Source of the DNA: Geomonas limicola
GTDB lineage: Bacteria > Desulfobacterota > Desulfuromonadia > Geobacterales > Geobacteraceae
Direction: 5' to 3'
DNA length: 64,000 nt
NCBI RefSeq assembly: GCF_014193675.1
Contig: NZ_BLXZ01000004.1
Location: 372,001-436,000 of the forward strand
This document shows, piece by piece, positions 17,053-25,217 of this stretch (position 1 is the first letter of the stretch; the number at the start of each line of letters is the position of its first letter). The notes below the pieces were generated by a model that was given only the letters and a program-made list of their open reading frames with translations, was not told the origin of the DNA and did not search any database. The translations under genes and the position numbers were made by a program.

Positions 17053-18072
17053 ATGTTCTACCCTGTGTACAGAGCGAGACGGCTTCGTGGTAAAGAGATC
17101 TTCAGGAACATGGTTCGGGAGACCTCGCTCTCCACGCACGACCTGATCTACCCTATGTTTTCCGCCTTCGGGAAAGGGATCAAGAAAGAGATCTCTTCCA
17201 TGCCGGGCATCTATCAGCAGTCGATCGAGTACATCGTTGAAGAGGCGCAGCAGGCGTACGAGCTGGGCGTTCCGGCGGTGATCCTGTTCGGCATCCCCGA
17301 GCAGAAGGACGCCATGGGGAGCGATGCCTACTCCGATACCGGCATCATCCAGGAGACCATCCGCGAGCTGAAGAAGAACGTGCCGGGCCTCGCGGTCATC
17401 ACCGACGTCTGCATGTGCGAGTACACCGACCACGGCCACTGCGGCGTGATCAAAAACGGCGACGTCGACAACGACGAAACCCTCGAGCTCCTGGCCAAGG
17501 AAGCCCTTTCGCACGCCCGCGCCGGCGCCGACATGGTCGCTCCCTCGGACATGATGGACGGCCGCGTCGCAGCCATCCGCGAGGCGCTCGACAACAACGG
17601 CTACAAGGACGTGCCGCTCATGAGCTACGCCGTGAAGTACGCTTCCGGCTACTACGGTCCGTTCCGTGAGGCCGCCGAGTCCACCCCGCAGTTCGGTGAC
17701 CGCCGCTCCTACCAGATGGATCCGGCCAACCGGCTCGAAGCGATCCGCGAAGCCAACATGGACGTCGAGGAAGGCGCCGACATCCTGATGGTGAAGCCGG
17801 GCCTGCCGTACCTTGACATCGTGCGCGAAGTACGCAACGCCTTTAACCTGCCGGTAGCCGTGTACAACGTCTCCGGGGAGTACAGCATGATCAAGGCCGC
17901 CTCCAAGATGGGGTGGATCGACGAAGACCGCGTCGTGATGGAGACCATGCTCTCCTTCAAGCGCGCCGGCGCCGACCTGATCCTCACCTACCACGCCAAA
18001 GAAGTGGCTGCCCTGCTCAAGAAGGGGTACGAGGCTGCCGTCAAGGAGCGTTGCGGCTGCGGCTGCAGGTAG
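17053..18072 (+). CDS. hemB: delta-aminolevulinic acid dehydratase (porphobilinogen synthase)
   Basis: The 339-residue protein has the two Schiff-base lysines, K195 ([14 protein letters not shown]) and K248 ([11 protein letters not shown]). The cysteine triad in [15 protein letters not shown] marks a zinc-type enzyme. It condenses two 5-aminolevulinates to porphobilinogen. The end is odd: after the normal C-terminus comes RCGCGCR, a three-cysteine tail that is not part of the active site. An AAAGGAGAAAG site precedes the ATG, and a strong hairpin follows the gene. Confidence 0.97.
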   Translation: MFYPVYRARRLRGKEIFRNMVRETSLSTHDLIYPMFSAFGKGIKKEISSMPGIYQQSIEYIVEEAQQAYELGVPAVILFGIPEQKDAMGSDAYSDTGIIQETIRELKKNVPGLAVITDVCMCEYTDHGHCGVIKNGDVDNDETLELLAKEALSHARAGADMVAPSDMMDGRVAAIREALDNNGYKDVPLMSYAVKYASGYYGPFREAAESTPQFGDRRSYQMDPANRLEAIREANMDVEEGADILMVKPGLPYLDIVREVRNAFNLPVAVYNVSGEYSMIKAASKMGWIDEDRVVMETMLSFKRAGADLILTYHAKEVAALLKKGYEAAVKERCGCGCR

Positions 18073-18095
18073 GCTGCTAGAGGCTTAACGACAAA

Positions 18096-18160
18096 AGACG
18101 CGGGGACCGCCGAGCCAACCCTTTCCTGGTTGCTCAGGTCTCCGCGTCTTTGTTTTTTCG
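18096..18160 (+). terminator. rho-independent terminator after hemB
   Basis: The outer stem AGACGCGGGGACC pairs with GGTCTCCGCGTCT with one bulge, enclosing a smaller paired loop; a T-rich tail follows at 18149-18158. It closes the tetrapyrrole region. Confidence 0.82.
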
Positions 18161-18242
18161 CCCCTGGGATCGGTGACGCCCGGCTCAGGAGTTTGCAGCA
18201 CCGCTCCCGCCAGGTTGCCAAGCAGGATTCACCATCCGTGCG

Positions 18243-18575
18243 CTAGGCCCTGATCATCACCAGCAGCATCTTGAAGCGGTTCACCGCGCGCAGCGAGTGC
18301 GGCTTGTTGGCCGGCATGACGATGATCTCGCCGGCACTCACCTTGTGCACGGTACCTTCTATGTTGATGTCGGCTTCACCATCGAGTACCTGGACGAAGG
18401 CATCGTACGGAGCGGTGTGCTCGCTCAACCCTTCCCCTGCGTCAAAGGCAAAGGCAGTGATGGTACCTACCGGCTTGTCGACCACCGTCCTGCTGACAAC
18501 GGCACCGTCCTGGTAGCCGGCCAGATTCACCAGATTCATCTTCTCTCCAGTTGCCACACCTTTTTTCTCTGCCAT
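18243..18575 (-). CDS. cupin domain protein
   Basis: The 110-residue protein is a single small cupin. Motif 1 is read in SEHTAPYDAFVQVLDGEADI and motif 2 in MPANKPHSLRA, leaving two or three residues (His, Glu/Asp, His) able to bind a metal. Single-domain cupins of this size are often binding or quercetinase-like proteins of unknown substrate. The ATG at 18573-18575 is chosen because AAGGAG lies seven bases upstream; an ATG two codons earlier is too close. A Crp/Fnr-type site controls it (see 18615-18656). Confidence 0.8.
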   Translation of the reverse strand: MAEKKGVATGEKMNLVNLAGYQDGAVVSRTVVDKPVGTITAFAFDAGEGLSEHTAPYDAFVQVLDGEADINIEGTVHKVSAGEIIVMPANKPHSLRAVNRFKMLLVMIRA

Positions 18576-18614
18576 TGTCATTCTCCTTGAGCTGAGTTCG
18601 TTGTCTATGATGGT

Positions 18615-18656
18615 ACTGTAGCGCGCATTGACAGTGACGCAATTGATACAGATCAA
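18615..18656 (-). promoter_or_regulatory. Crp/Fnr-type operator with -10 element for the cupin gene
   Basis: TTGATACAGATCAA (18643-18656) is a perfect TTGAT-N4-ATCAA palindrome, the Fnr-class consensus. On the minus strand a TACAGT -10 element lies at 18620-18615. With a start at 18608 the palindrome centre falls at -41.5, the class II activator position. The site also lies 20 bases before the divergent MBL hydrolase gene, where it could repress. Confidence 0.65.
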
Positions 18657-18676
18657 GCAAATGGTAAAATCAGCGC

Positions 18677-19768
18677 ATGCCGAAACCCTTTCGCTACCTG
18701 GAGCCGACCTTTTTTGCCGGGCTCTTCGACGACCCCTTGCTGCTGGTCCGCATCAGGCCCACCGGCCGTGCCCTCCTCTTTGACTGCGGCAAGGTGCACC
18801 ACCTCGCCAAACGCGTCTTCACCGCCATCGATGCCGTCTTCATAAGCCACGCGCACATGGACCACTTCATGGGGATGGACAGCGTGATCCGGCACAGCCA
18901 CGCCTCGCCGCGTACCGTCCAGGTCTTCGGTCCTCCCGGAATTTCCACGCGCATGGCCCACAAGTTTGCCTGCTATGACTGGAACCTGGCCGACTCTTAC
19001 TGGGGGAACTTCAGGGTGACCGAGGTGGGCGAGAAGGAGCAGGAGAGCACCCTCTACCTGGGGCCGCAAGCCTTCGTGGCGCAACCGGACGGAGTGCGCA
19101 GAGGTGCCGAACTCTTTGCCAACCGCTTTCTCAAGGTGACAGCAGTGCGCTGCGAGCACCGGATCCCGGTACTGGCGTACAATGTGACGGAAGGGGAGGC
19201 ATTCGTGCTGGATGAGCGGCTGATGGCCCAGGAGGGCGTACTCAAAGGGGATTGGCTACGTGAGCTGGAGCGCCTGTTCCATGATGGGACCATGGAAGGG
19301 GCCGCCGTCAGCTACTCGAAGCAGGTTGGCGAGCGTGTTGAGGAGTGTCGCGCACCGGATGCCGCGGGATTGTACCGGCGCATCAAGAGGGATGAAGCGC
19401 CGGCGAGCATCGGGTACGTAACCGACGTGGGGTATTCGGCGGAAAACCTGGAAAGCCTGGCGGGGCTGCTCGGCGGGGTGGACCTGCTGGTGTGCGAGTG
19501 CGCCTTTTTGGCGGCGGATCGGGAGAAGGCCCGGATCTCGCGGCATCTCTGCACCACCGAGCTGAACCTGGTGCTCGACCGGCTGCGGCCGCGCTTCGTG
19601 CTCCCCATGCACCTCTCCAAAAGTTACCAGGCCGCAGGGGGCGGGGCACTGTACCACGAGCTCGAACTGCCGGAAGGGACCACCTTGCTGCGTATCCCGG
19701 ACCGCCTCACCCCGCGTCCCATCATGGAGAGCGAGGTACCCAATCCGCTTAAGAAGGTGACCGGGTAA
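18677..19768 (+). CDS. MBL-fold metallohydrolase (RNase Z-like)
   Basis: The 363-residue protein has the metallo-beta-lactamase zinc motif H58-A-H60-M-D62-H63 in FISHAHMDHFMG, later metal-ligand regions around AVRCEHRIP and YVTDVGYS, and a final LPMHLSKSY. The layout resembles RNase Z (tRNA 3' endonuclease), but it has a longer middle section and no recognised exosite motif, so the substrate is uncertain. tRNA-Phe at 21312 already encodes CCA. It diverges from the cupin gene across the Fnr-type box and has no clear ribosome site. Confidence 0.82.
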   Translation: MPKPFRYLEPTFFAGLFDDPLLLVRIRPTGRALLFDCGKVHHLAKRVFTAIDAVFISHAHMDHFMGMDSVIRHSHASPRTVQVFGPPGISTRMAHKFACYDWNLADSYWGNFRVTEVGEKEQESTLYLGPQAFVAQPDGVRRGAELFANRFLKVTAVRCEHRIPVLAYNVTEGEAFVLDERLMAQEGVLKGDWLRELERLFHDGTMEGAAVSYSKQVGERVEECRAPDAAGLYRRIKRDEAPASIGYVTDVGYSAENLESLAGLLGGVDLLVCECAFLAADREKARISRHLCTTELNLVLDRLRPRFVLPMHLSKSYQAAGGGALYHELELPEGTTLLRIPDRLTPRPIMESEVPNPLKKVTG

Positions 19769-19830
19769 AAGGGGTGATTTGCCACGGCGCTACGGAGCGC
19801 ATGGAGAAAATCGGACCGGTGTCACGACCC

Positions 19831-19864
19831 CTTGTTGTCTCCGTGCCCTGCGTGTCTTAGTGGC
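19831..19864. repeat. single arm of the CACAGAG-family repeat
   Basis: The stretch TCTCCGTGCCCTGCGTGTC followed by TTAGTGGC matches the wording of the right arm of the inverted repeat at 15250-15282 (TCCTCCGTGCCCCTCTGTGG). Only one orientation is present here, between the MBL hydrolase and the SUI1 gene. Confidence 0.5.
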
Positions 19865-19913
19865 GAGCCGGTTTGTCTTGAAAGAGGCTCTTCTTTTCTG
19901 CTATGAAGAGAGC

Positions 19914-20279
19914 ATGAAAAAGTCATCTTCCAGCGATGCTCCCCTCGTGTACTCCTCCGAATTCGGCCGGATGTGCCCCGGCTGCGGAAAACCCACCAAG
20001 AATTGCAGCTGCCGCAAGAACGCTTCGGCACCGGCGGGTGACGGCGTGGTGCGGGTCCGGCGCGAAAGCAAAGGGCGCGGCGGCAAGACCGTGCTGGTGA
20101 TAACCGGCCTGCCGCTCGATGCCACCGCTCTAACCGCACTTGCCGGGGAACTGAAGCGCAGCTGCGGTTGCGGCGGCACGGCCAAAGACGGCACCATCGA
20201 GATCCAGGGCGACCATGCCGACAAGATCATGGAGGAACTCGCCAAGCGCGGCTACAAGGCAAAGCGTGCCGGTGGCTGA
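19914..20279 (+). CDS. SUI1/YciH-family translation initiation factor-like protein
   Basis: The 121-residue protein has a Cys cluster near the N-terminus (C21-P-G-C24 and C31-S-C33), possibly a zinc knuckle, followed by a SUI1/eIF1 domain: KTVLVITGLPLDATALTALA, then KRSCGCGGTAKDGTIEIQG and an IMEELAKRGYKAK end. Bacterial YciH acts on the ribosome as an initiation-fidelity or stress factor. The ATG at 19914 is chosen because the domain and normal length begin there; the frame is open further upstream through the repeat arm. Confidence 0.87.
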   Translation: MKKSSSSDAPLVYSSEFGRMCPGCGKPTKNCSCRKNASAPAGDGVVRVRRESKGRGGKTVLVITGLPLDATALTALAGELKRSCGCGGTAKDGTIEIQGDHADKIMEELAKRGYKAKRAGG

Positions 20280-20338
20280 GGCTGAAGATATCAGGGTTTT
20301 TCCAGCCCCTGGTCCTCAATCCCTAGCCCCTGCTTTGC

Positions 20339-20536
20339 TTACTCTACGGGAAAGCTCTTCCCGCCAACGGCCACTCGGTCGCCCGGGCGCAGCTTCCTGC
20401 CGCGGCGCAGCTCCACCTCGCCGTTTACCTGTACCATCCCCTCCGAGATGATGATCTTGGCCTCGCCACCCGAGGAGACCGCGTCGACGGCCTTTAAAAA
20501 ACTGTCCAGCTTGATGAACTCCGTATCTATCTTCAT
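20339..20536 (-). CDS. S4-domain RNA-binding protein (YaaA/YbcJ type)
   Basis: The 65-residue protein is a stand-alone S4 domain: FIKLDSFLKAVDAVSSGGEA, then IISEGMVQVNGEVELRRGRK and LRPGDRVAVGG. These bind structured RNA, often rRNA or the ribosome. The ATG at 20534-20536 follows GGAGGAAGC. It sits among translation genes (SUI1, EF-P paralogue, tRNA), which agrees with a ribosome-related role. Confidence 0.87.
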   Translation of the reverse strand: MKIDTEFIKLDSFLKAVDAVSSGGEAKIIISEGMVQVNGEVELRRGRKLRPGDRVAVGGKSFPVE

Positions 20537-20633
20537 GCTTCCTCCACATCGTTGTTCGGCCCGGAAGCGGGCGGTTGAACTTATCACAGATTTCTGCTAA
20601 ATAAAGACAATTTCGCAAAGGAGATGCCACGCA

Positions 20634-21197
20634 ATGTACACTACCAACGATTTCAAAAGAGGGCTCGTCATCCAGCTCGACAATGCCCCCTGCCTCATCG
20701 TAGATGTTGCCTTCCAGTCCCCCAGCGCCCGTGGTGCCAACACCATGGTGAAGACCAAGTACCGCAACCTGATCACCGGCCAGGTGCTGGAGAGGACCTT
20801 CCGCTCCGGCGACAAGGTCGACGAGGCGGACTTCGAGCGCCACAAGGGGCAGTTCCTCTATGCCGACGGCGATCGTGGCGTCTTTATGGACCTGGAAACC
20901 TACGAACAGTTCGAGATGGAAGCCGATGCCTTCGGCGCCATCCAGCCCTTCCTGTTGGACGGCACCGAGGTGCAGTTGGGCATCTTCCAGGAGCGCATGG
21001 TGAACGTTGACCTGCCGCTCAGCGTTGAACTGATCGTGACCGAGACCGCACCTGTGCTGAAAAACGCGACCGCACAGGCTCAGACCAAGGAGGCGGTGGC
21101 GGAGACCGGCCTCAAGCTGCAGGTGCCGCCTTATCTCGAAACTGGCGAGAAGATCAAGGTCGATACCAGGGACGGTCGTTTCATCTCCCGCGCCTAA
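20634..21197 (+). CDS. yeiP: elongation factor P-like protein, EfpL/YeiP type
   Basis: The 187-residue protein has the three EF-P domains, but its loop reads QSPSARGANTMVKTKYRN, matching the YeiP/EfpL subgroup (QSPTARGA) and not the KPGKGQA loop of canonical EF-P. R33 occupies the tip where EF-P carries its modified residue. EfpL relieves ribosome stalling at proline and some other motifs and is thought to work without the usual lysine modification. The C-terminus PYLETGEKIKVDTRDGRFIS is typical. An AAAGGAGATG site precedes the ATG. A canonical efp is expected elsewhere in the genome. Confidence 0.88.
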   Translation: MYTTNDFKRGLVIQLDNAPCLIVDVAFQSPSARGANTMVKTKYRNLITGQVLERTFRSGDKVDEADFERHKGQFLYADGDRGVFMDLETYEQFEMEADAFGAIQPFLLDGTEVQLGIFQERMVNVDLPLSVELIVTETAPVLKNATAQAQTKEAVAETGLKLQVPPYLETGEKIKVDTRDGRFISRA

Positions 21198-21311
21198 GTT
21201 CCTCGAGCGGGGCGTACAGAACTAGCCGTGTCGAGGCCCGCACAAAAAAAGATCGAGCTGGCAGAAAAGGGTTGACACCCGAGCCGATTCAAAGTATAAA
21301 GTTGGTCTCTT

Positions 21312-21387
21312 GCCCAGATAGCTCAGTCGGTAGAGCAGAGGATTGAAAATCCTCGTGTCGGCGGTTCGATTCCGTCTCTGGGCACCA
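21312..21387 (+). tRNA. tRNA-Phe (GAA)
   Basis: The acceptor stem GCCCAGA (21312-21318) pairs with TCTGGGC (21377-21383), followed by A and an encoded CCA. The D loop carries GCTCAGTCGGTAGAGC. The anticodon stem-loop GAGGATTGAAAATCCTC gives anticodon GAA, and the T arm reads GGCGG-TTCGATT-CCGTC. It is 76 bases long and complete. Confidence 0.97.
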
Positions 21388-21396
21388 CTAGAAAAC

Positions 21397-21434
21397 AAAA
21401 TGGATCAGTCAGCAATGACTGATCCATTTTTTTT
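21397..21434 (+). terminator. rho-independent terminator after tRNA-Phe
   Basis: TGGATCAGTCA (21401-21411) pairs perfectly with TGACTGATCCA (21416-21426) around a GCAA loop, with an eight-T tail. Confidence 0.93.
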
Positions 21435-21809
21435 ATCCTGATGATTTTTGTCTCTACTCCCCGCACGCTCCCCCGCACACACTGTTTCGAGCTTTTTCAC
21501 TCTCCTTACTGCCAAAGATAAAGTTTTTCAAAAACAACGACTTTTGTCTCACAGGGAATAACCTGATACTTCTGTGAAAATTTCTCTAAAGATTTTTTCT
21601 TACAGTCCGACTAGGCAAATACTGACGCCAAAGGGTTATTGAGAGTAGGTAGATTTGTGTATACTAATTTGACAAAAGCTGACACTGTCTATTATATTGT
21701 AAACACTTGAATAGTGCAGAGCCTTTGAAGGTATGACACAATTTTTCGAACCGTGATCTTCCAGGTACGATTCGGCGAGGTTCGTGTGTTTCATTGGTTG
21801 CAAATTAAA
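21435..21809. other. AT-rich intergenic stretch downstream of tRNA-Phe
   Basis: This 375-base gap is clearly more AT-rich than the rest of the window and holds no recognisable gene. A possible promoter, TTGACA (21669-21674) with TATTAT (21690-21695) at 15-base spacing, could drive the small protein gene at 21810. I looked for a repeat of the tRNA 3' end that would mark an island boundary and did not find one. Confidence 0.5.
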
Positions 21810-22151
21810 ATGCGCACGTTCAGATTCCTACTGCCCCTGCCTTTTCTGGTGCTGCTTGTGCTGTATGGTTATTCCTTCAACCATCAGCACAAAGGCAACG
21901 CCATCTACGATGAGAAAGACCCCCGCCACACCTTCTCCAGCTGCGAACTGCTCAAGATCAAGAAATGTGACAGCGCCTCGTCTATCGTTTCGGTAGATAC
22001 GCCACCACCGGCAGTGCTTACGCCACTGATGCCGATTCCGGAGCGCATCGATGTCGCCATCGTCCGCGGGGGGCAACCCTTCCCGGTTGCGCTGCCTCGC
22101 TTTGCCGCCCTCTCGTGCCCGAACCGGGCTTCGCCTGCCTATCTCGTCTAA
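21810..22151 (+). CDS. small exported or membrane-anchored hypothetical protein
   Basis: The 113-residue product starts MRTFRFLLPLPFLVLLVLYGY, a basic residue followed by a strong hydrophobic segment, then a polar region with two cysteines in SSCELLKIKKC and a Pro-rich C-terminal half ending in a Cys. The family is not recognised. The ATG is chosen because the membrane segment begins there; no good ribosome site is visible. The 290 bases between it and the cytochrome operon hold no other gene, and I see no GEMM-type riboswitch there. It may be unrelated to the cytochrome genes. Confidence 0.45.
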   Translation: MRTFRFLLPLPFLVLLVLYGYSFNHQHKGNAIYDEKDPRHTFSSCELLKIKKCDSASSIVSVDTPPPAVLTPLMPIPERIDVAIVRGGQPFPVALPRFAALSCPNRASPAYLV

Positions 22152-22442
22152 CCACACCCGTACCAAGCAAGATCTGCTAACCCGTCTGTAGCAACTATCC
22201 GCTGGCGTACCCGCGTCCAGCGCTCGCGACCTCGCGCGCGCCGAACACCGGAGCCGACACGGCCTTTGGCCGGGCAGGCCTGGTGGTCGTTTCCGTATTT
22301 ACGCTGAATGCACACGTGATAACGGCTGGATAGCCTACTTGAGCTGTATCTGGCACCTGACAGAAAGGAGGGGAGGACCGCAAAAGCACTTCCGAAGGCC
22401 CAACACAGGTAGAGAACGCAACGCCACCTAAAGGAGAAAGAG

Positions 22443-25145
22443 ATGAGAAGTAATCAAACTGCAGGTCTGATTAAGTATCTAGCTCTTTGTTCTATCGTGC
22501 TGCTGACAGCGCTCATGTTCGGCTGCTCCGGCGACAACGGCAAGGACGCCACTGCCCTCGGCACGGTAAGCGGTAAGGTCATAGACACCTACGGTAACAA
22601 CGTGGCAGGTGCCACCGTTGCCACCTCGATCAACAGCGACGCCTATACCGCGACGACCGATGCCAGCGGCGCTTACGCGCTTACCCTGGCCCCGGGCTCC
22701 CGCACCTTTACGGTCTCCGCTGCCGGCTATACCAGCTACAGCCAGAGCCTGGAGGCGGTTCCCGGCAAGACCACGACGCTCAACGTGACCCTGAACCCCA
22801 CCGGACCGGCTGCCGTCACCGCCGCGCGCACCGACACGGTGAGTCCGATCCTCCCGGGGAGCCAGATAGCGCTGGCAGCCAAGCTCTACAAGTTCGACCC
22901 GGCGCTGGCCAACCAGACCCCGACCTATACCTGGAACGTCATCTCCGGACCGGCCGTCACCTTCAGCGACCCGAACTCCGCGAACCCCACGGTAACGCTC
23001 GCCTCGGCAGCGGCCTTCAAGAGGTACCTGGTCGAGATGGCGGCTCCGCTCTACAAGGTAAACCCTGACGAACCGCCGGTTCCCATCAACCGCTACCAGG
23101 TGGTCCCCTTCTCCTACGAGCAGGCGATGTCCCAGGGGAACACCACCAAGCTCCAGGTGACGGCAACCATCGGCGGGAGGTCCTACACCTCGACGGTTTC
23201 GGTGGCAGCCCGGATCCCGGCAGTCCCCTCGACCGGCCTGCAGAACGTGCCGGTCAAACAGCCGGTGGTGCTGGAAGGGCAGGTTCCCTTCAAGGATGCC
23301 GACGGCAACCTGGTCTTCACACCCAGGGCTACCTGGAACTGGTCGGTCGTCGGTCCCAACGGTGCGGTGACCGTGAACGACGCCAGTACCGCCTATCCTG
23401 ATTTCACCCCGGCGACCGCGGGTACCTATGTGGTCTCCGAGGGGGGGAGCGAGGTGTTGCGCGTCTATGCCGGTACCTATGGCGGGATGATGGCAGCCGC
23501 CGCGACGCCGGATGCGGGGTGCAACAACTGCCACAACGACAAGGTGACCAGCTGGCTGCAGACCGGACACAAGGACGTCCTCTACGCGGGCATCCGCGAG
23601 CCGCTTCCCGACGGCCACTACGCCATGACCTGCACCCCGTGCCACACGGTCGGTAACGGTGCCACCGGGTCCAACGGCTTTGCCGACGCGGCAGCAGCCG
23701 AAGGGCTCACCAACTTCACACGGCTGCAGGGGGACCGCAACGCCGAGGCGGATTTCTGGCAGAGCAACCCCAACTCGGCGAAACTCGCCGGCATCCAGTG
23801 CGAAAACTGCCACGGCCCGCAGGCCAACTCGGGCCAGCACCAGGTAAGCCCCAGCGACGGCACCCCCATCGCGGTCAACACGAGGGTGAGCTACTCGGCA
23901 AACGTCTGCGCCACCTGCCATGCCCGCGCTCCCAAGCACGGACGCTTCTCGCAGTGGAAAAACAGCGGCCACGCCTCCTACGCCACGGTGACCTTCAACT
24001 CCAACGCCGACGGGACCCTGAGCGCCTCCTGCGCCTGCTGCCACACCGCCCAAGGGTTCAAGGCCTACACCAAGATCCTGCCGACCGCCAACGGCAACCG
24101 CGCCCTCACCGTGCTGCCGGCCAGCCTCACGGTCAACAACGCCGAACCGATTACCTGCTCGACCTGCCACCTCTCGCACAGCGAAGGCAAATCGGTGGCC
24201 GCCGAAGTCGGTAATACCTACCAGGACGTCAACGCAGCGAACCTCACCCCGGTCGGCTCCATCGCCGGCAGCACCTACATGCTCCCGAGCGGTTTCGCGG
24301 CAAACGGCGTCGGCAAGGGCGCGCTCTGCATCGCCTGCCACAACAGCCGCCAGGGGATCAGCAGCGGTGCGCCGTACCTGCACGAGGATGGCGACACGAA
24401 GTTCGGCACGCTTACCAGCTACGGTGCCCCGCACGAGGCCTGTCAGGGCGACGTACTCATGGGGCGCAACGCCTACTGGATGGGAACCAGCCGCTACAAC
24501 AGCCCGCAGACCCGCTCAAAGCACTCCTACATCGCGGATACCTGCGTCACCTGCCACATGGAGCTGACCACCCTGGATCTCACCCTCGCAGAACCCGGCC
24601 AGACCCGCCACGACTTCAAGGCGACCACCGACGTGTGCAACAAGTGCCACACCGCGTACTCGGCCGAGTCGGTGCAGACTACCTTCGATGCGAAACTGCT
24701 GGCCATCAAACAGAAGGTAGGTAACGCCATCCTGCAGATCAAGTACGACAACGTGATCCCGGCCAGCACCAGCGCCACCCTGGTCGCCAACCGCTCCGGC
24801 ATGGTCGACGTAACCTCGGGCGGCGTCACCCGCCGGTGGTTCATCAACACCAAGACCGGGCAGGATGCCTTCCTGGCCGATCCCAACAACGGCGGTGCCC
24901 TGGTTCAAGGGTGCACCGACAACGGCGACGGAACCGCGAACTGCACCGGCTACCTGGCAAACGCCACGGCGACCTTCAACGCGAACGCCACCGTTACCGC
25001 CAGCGGCGTGAACAACATCATCGCCAAGGCGCTCTGGAACACGGTGCTGGTGCAGGACGACGCCAGCCGCGGGGTGCACAACCCGGCGTTCACCTTCGAG
25101 GTGCTGGATAACACCTATGCCCACGTCGGCACCTGGAACCCCTAA
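22443..25145 (+). CDS. nine-heme c-type cytochrome lipoprotein with carboxypeptidase-regulatory-like domain
   Basis: The 900-residue protein has a hydrophobic N-terminus ending LTALMFGCSG, probably a lipoprotein signal. Residues about 38-118 form a carboxypeptidase-regulatory-like beta domain (GTVSGKVIDTYGNNVAGATV). A second beta-rich, Ig-like part runs to about 350. Nine CXXCH heme sites then lie between about residues 359 and 736, including the unusual CACCH. Beta-sandwich modules beside multiheme parts are typical of outer-surface cytochromes. It begins a five-gene cluster with a PPIase, a beta-barrel and two more cytochromes, so it is the best candidate for the surface-exposed part of an electron conduit. 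An AAAGGAGAAAG site precedes the ATG. Confidence 0.88.
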   Translation: MRSNQTAGLIKYLALCSIVLLTALMFGCSGDNGKDATALGTVSGKVIDTYGNNVAGATVATSINSDAYTATTDASGAYALTLAPGSRTFTVSAAGYTSYSQSLEAVPGKTTTLNVTLNPTGPAAVTAARTDTVSPILPGSQIALAAKLYKFDPALANQTPTYTWNVISGPAVTFSDPNSANPTVTLASAAAFKRYLVEMAAPLYKVNPDEPPVPINRYQVVPFSYEQAMSQGNTTKLQVTATIGGRSYTSTVSVAARIPAVPSTGLQNVPVKQPVVLEGQVPFKDADGNLVFTPRATWNWSVVGPNGAVTVNDASTAYPDFTPATAGTYVVSEGGSEVLRVYAGTYGGMMAAAATPDAGCNNCHNDKVTSWLQTGHKDVLYAGIREPLPDGHYAMTCTPCHTVGNGATGSNGFADAAAAEGLTNFTRLQGDRNAEADFWQSNPNSAKLAGIQCENCHGPQANSGQHQVSPSDGTPIAVNTRVSYSANVCATCHARAPKHGRFSQWKNSGHASYATVTFNSNADGTLSASCACCHTAQGFKAYTKILPTANGNRALTVLPASLTVNNAEPITCSTCHLSHSEGKSVAAEVGNTYQDVNAANLTPVGSIAGSTYMLPSGFAANGVGKGALCIACHNSRQGISSGAPYLHEDGDTKFGTLTSYGAPHEACQGDVLMGRNAYWMGTSRYNSPQTRSKHSYIADTCVTCHMELTTLDLTLAEPGQTRHDFKATTDVCNKCHTAYSAESVQTTFDAKLLAIKQKVGNAILQIKYDNVIPASTSATLVANRSGMVDVTSGGVTRRWFINTKTGQDAFLADPNNGGALVQGCTDNGDGTANCTGYLANATATFNANATVTASGVNNIIAKALWNTVLVQDDASRGVHNPAFTFEVLDNTYAHVGTWNP

Positions 25146-25217
25146 CCATGCTGCAACCCGGCGGGACTACGGTCCCGCCGGGCCCATCGACATCTCAAGC
25201 AGAGGAAGGAAGTAACC

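Noticed and set aside
22152..22442. Cyclic di-GMP (GEMM) riboswitch before the cytochrome cluster
   Set aside because: Expected in Geobacter, but I could not find the GCAAAGCC or GGTAG core elements in order.
21312..22442. Integrated island with attachment site at tRNA-Phe
   Set aside because: No integrase gene and no duplicated tRNA 3' end in the window.
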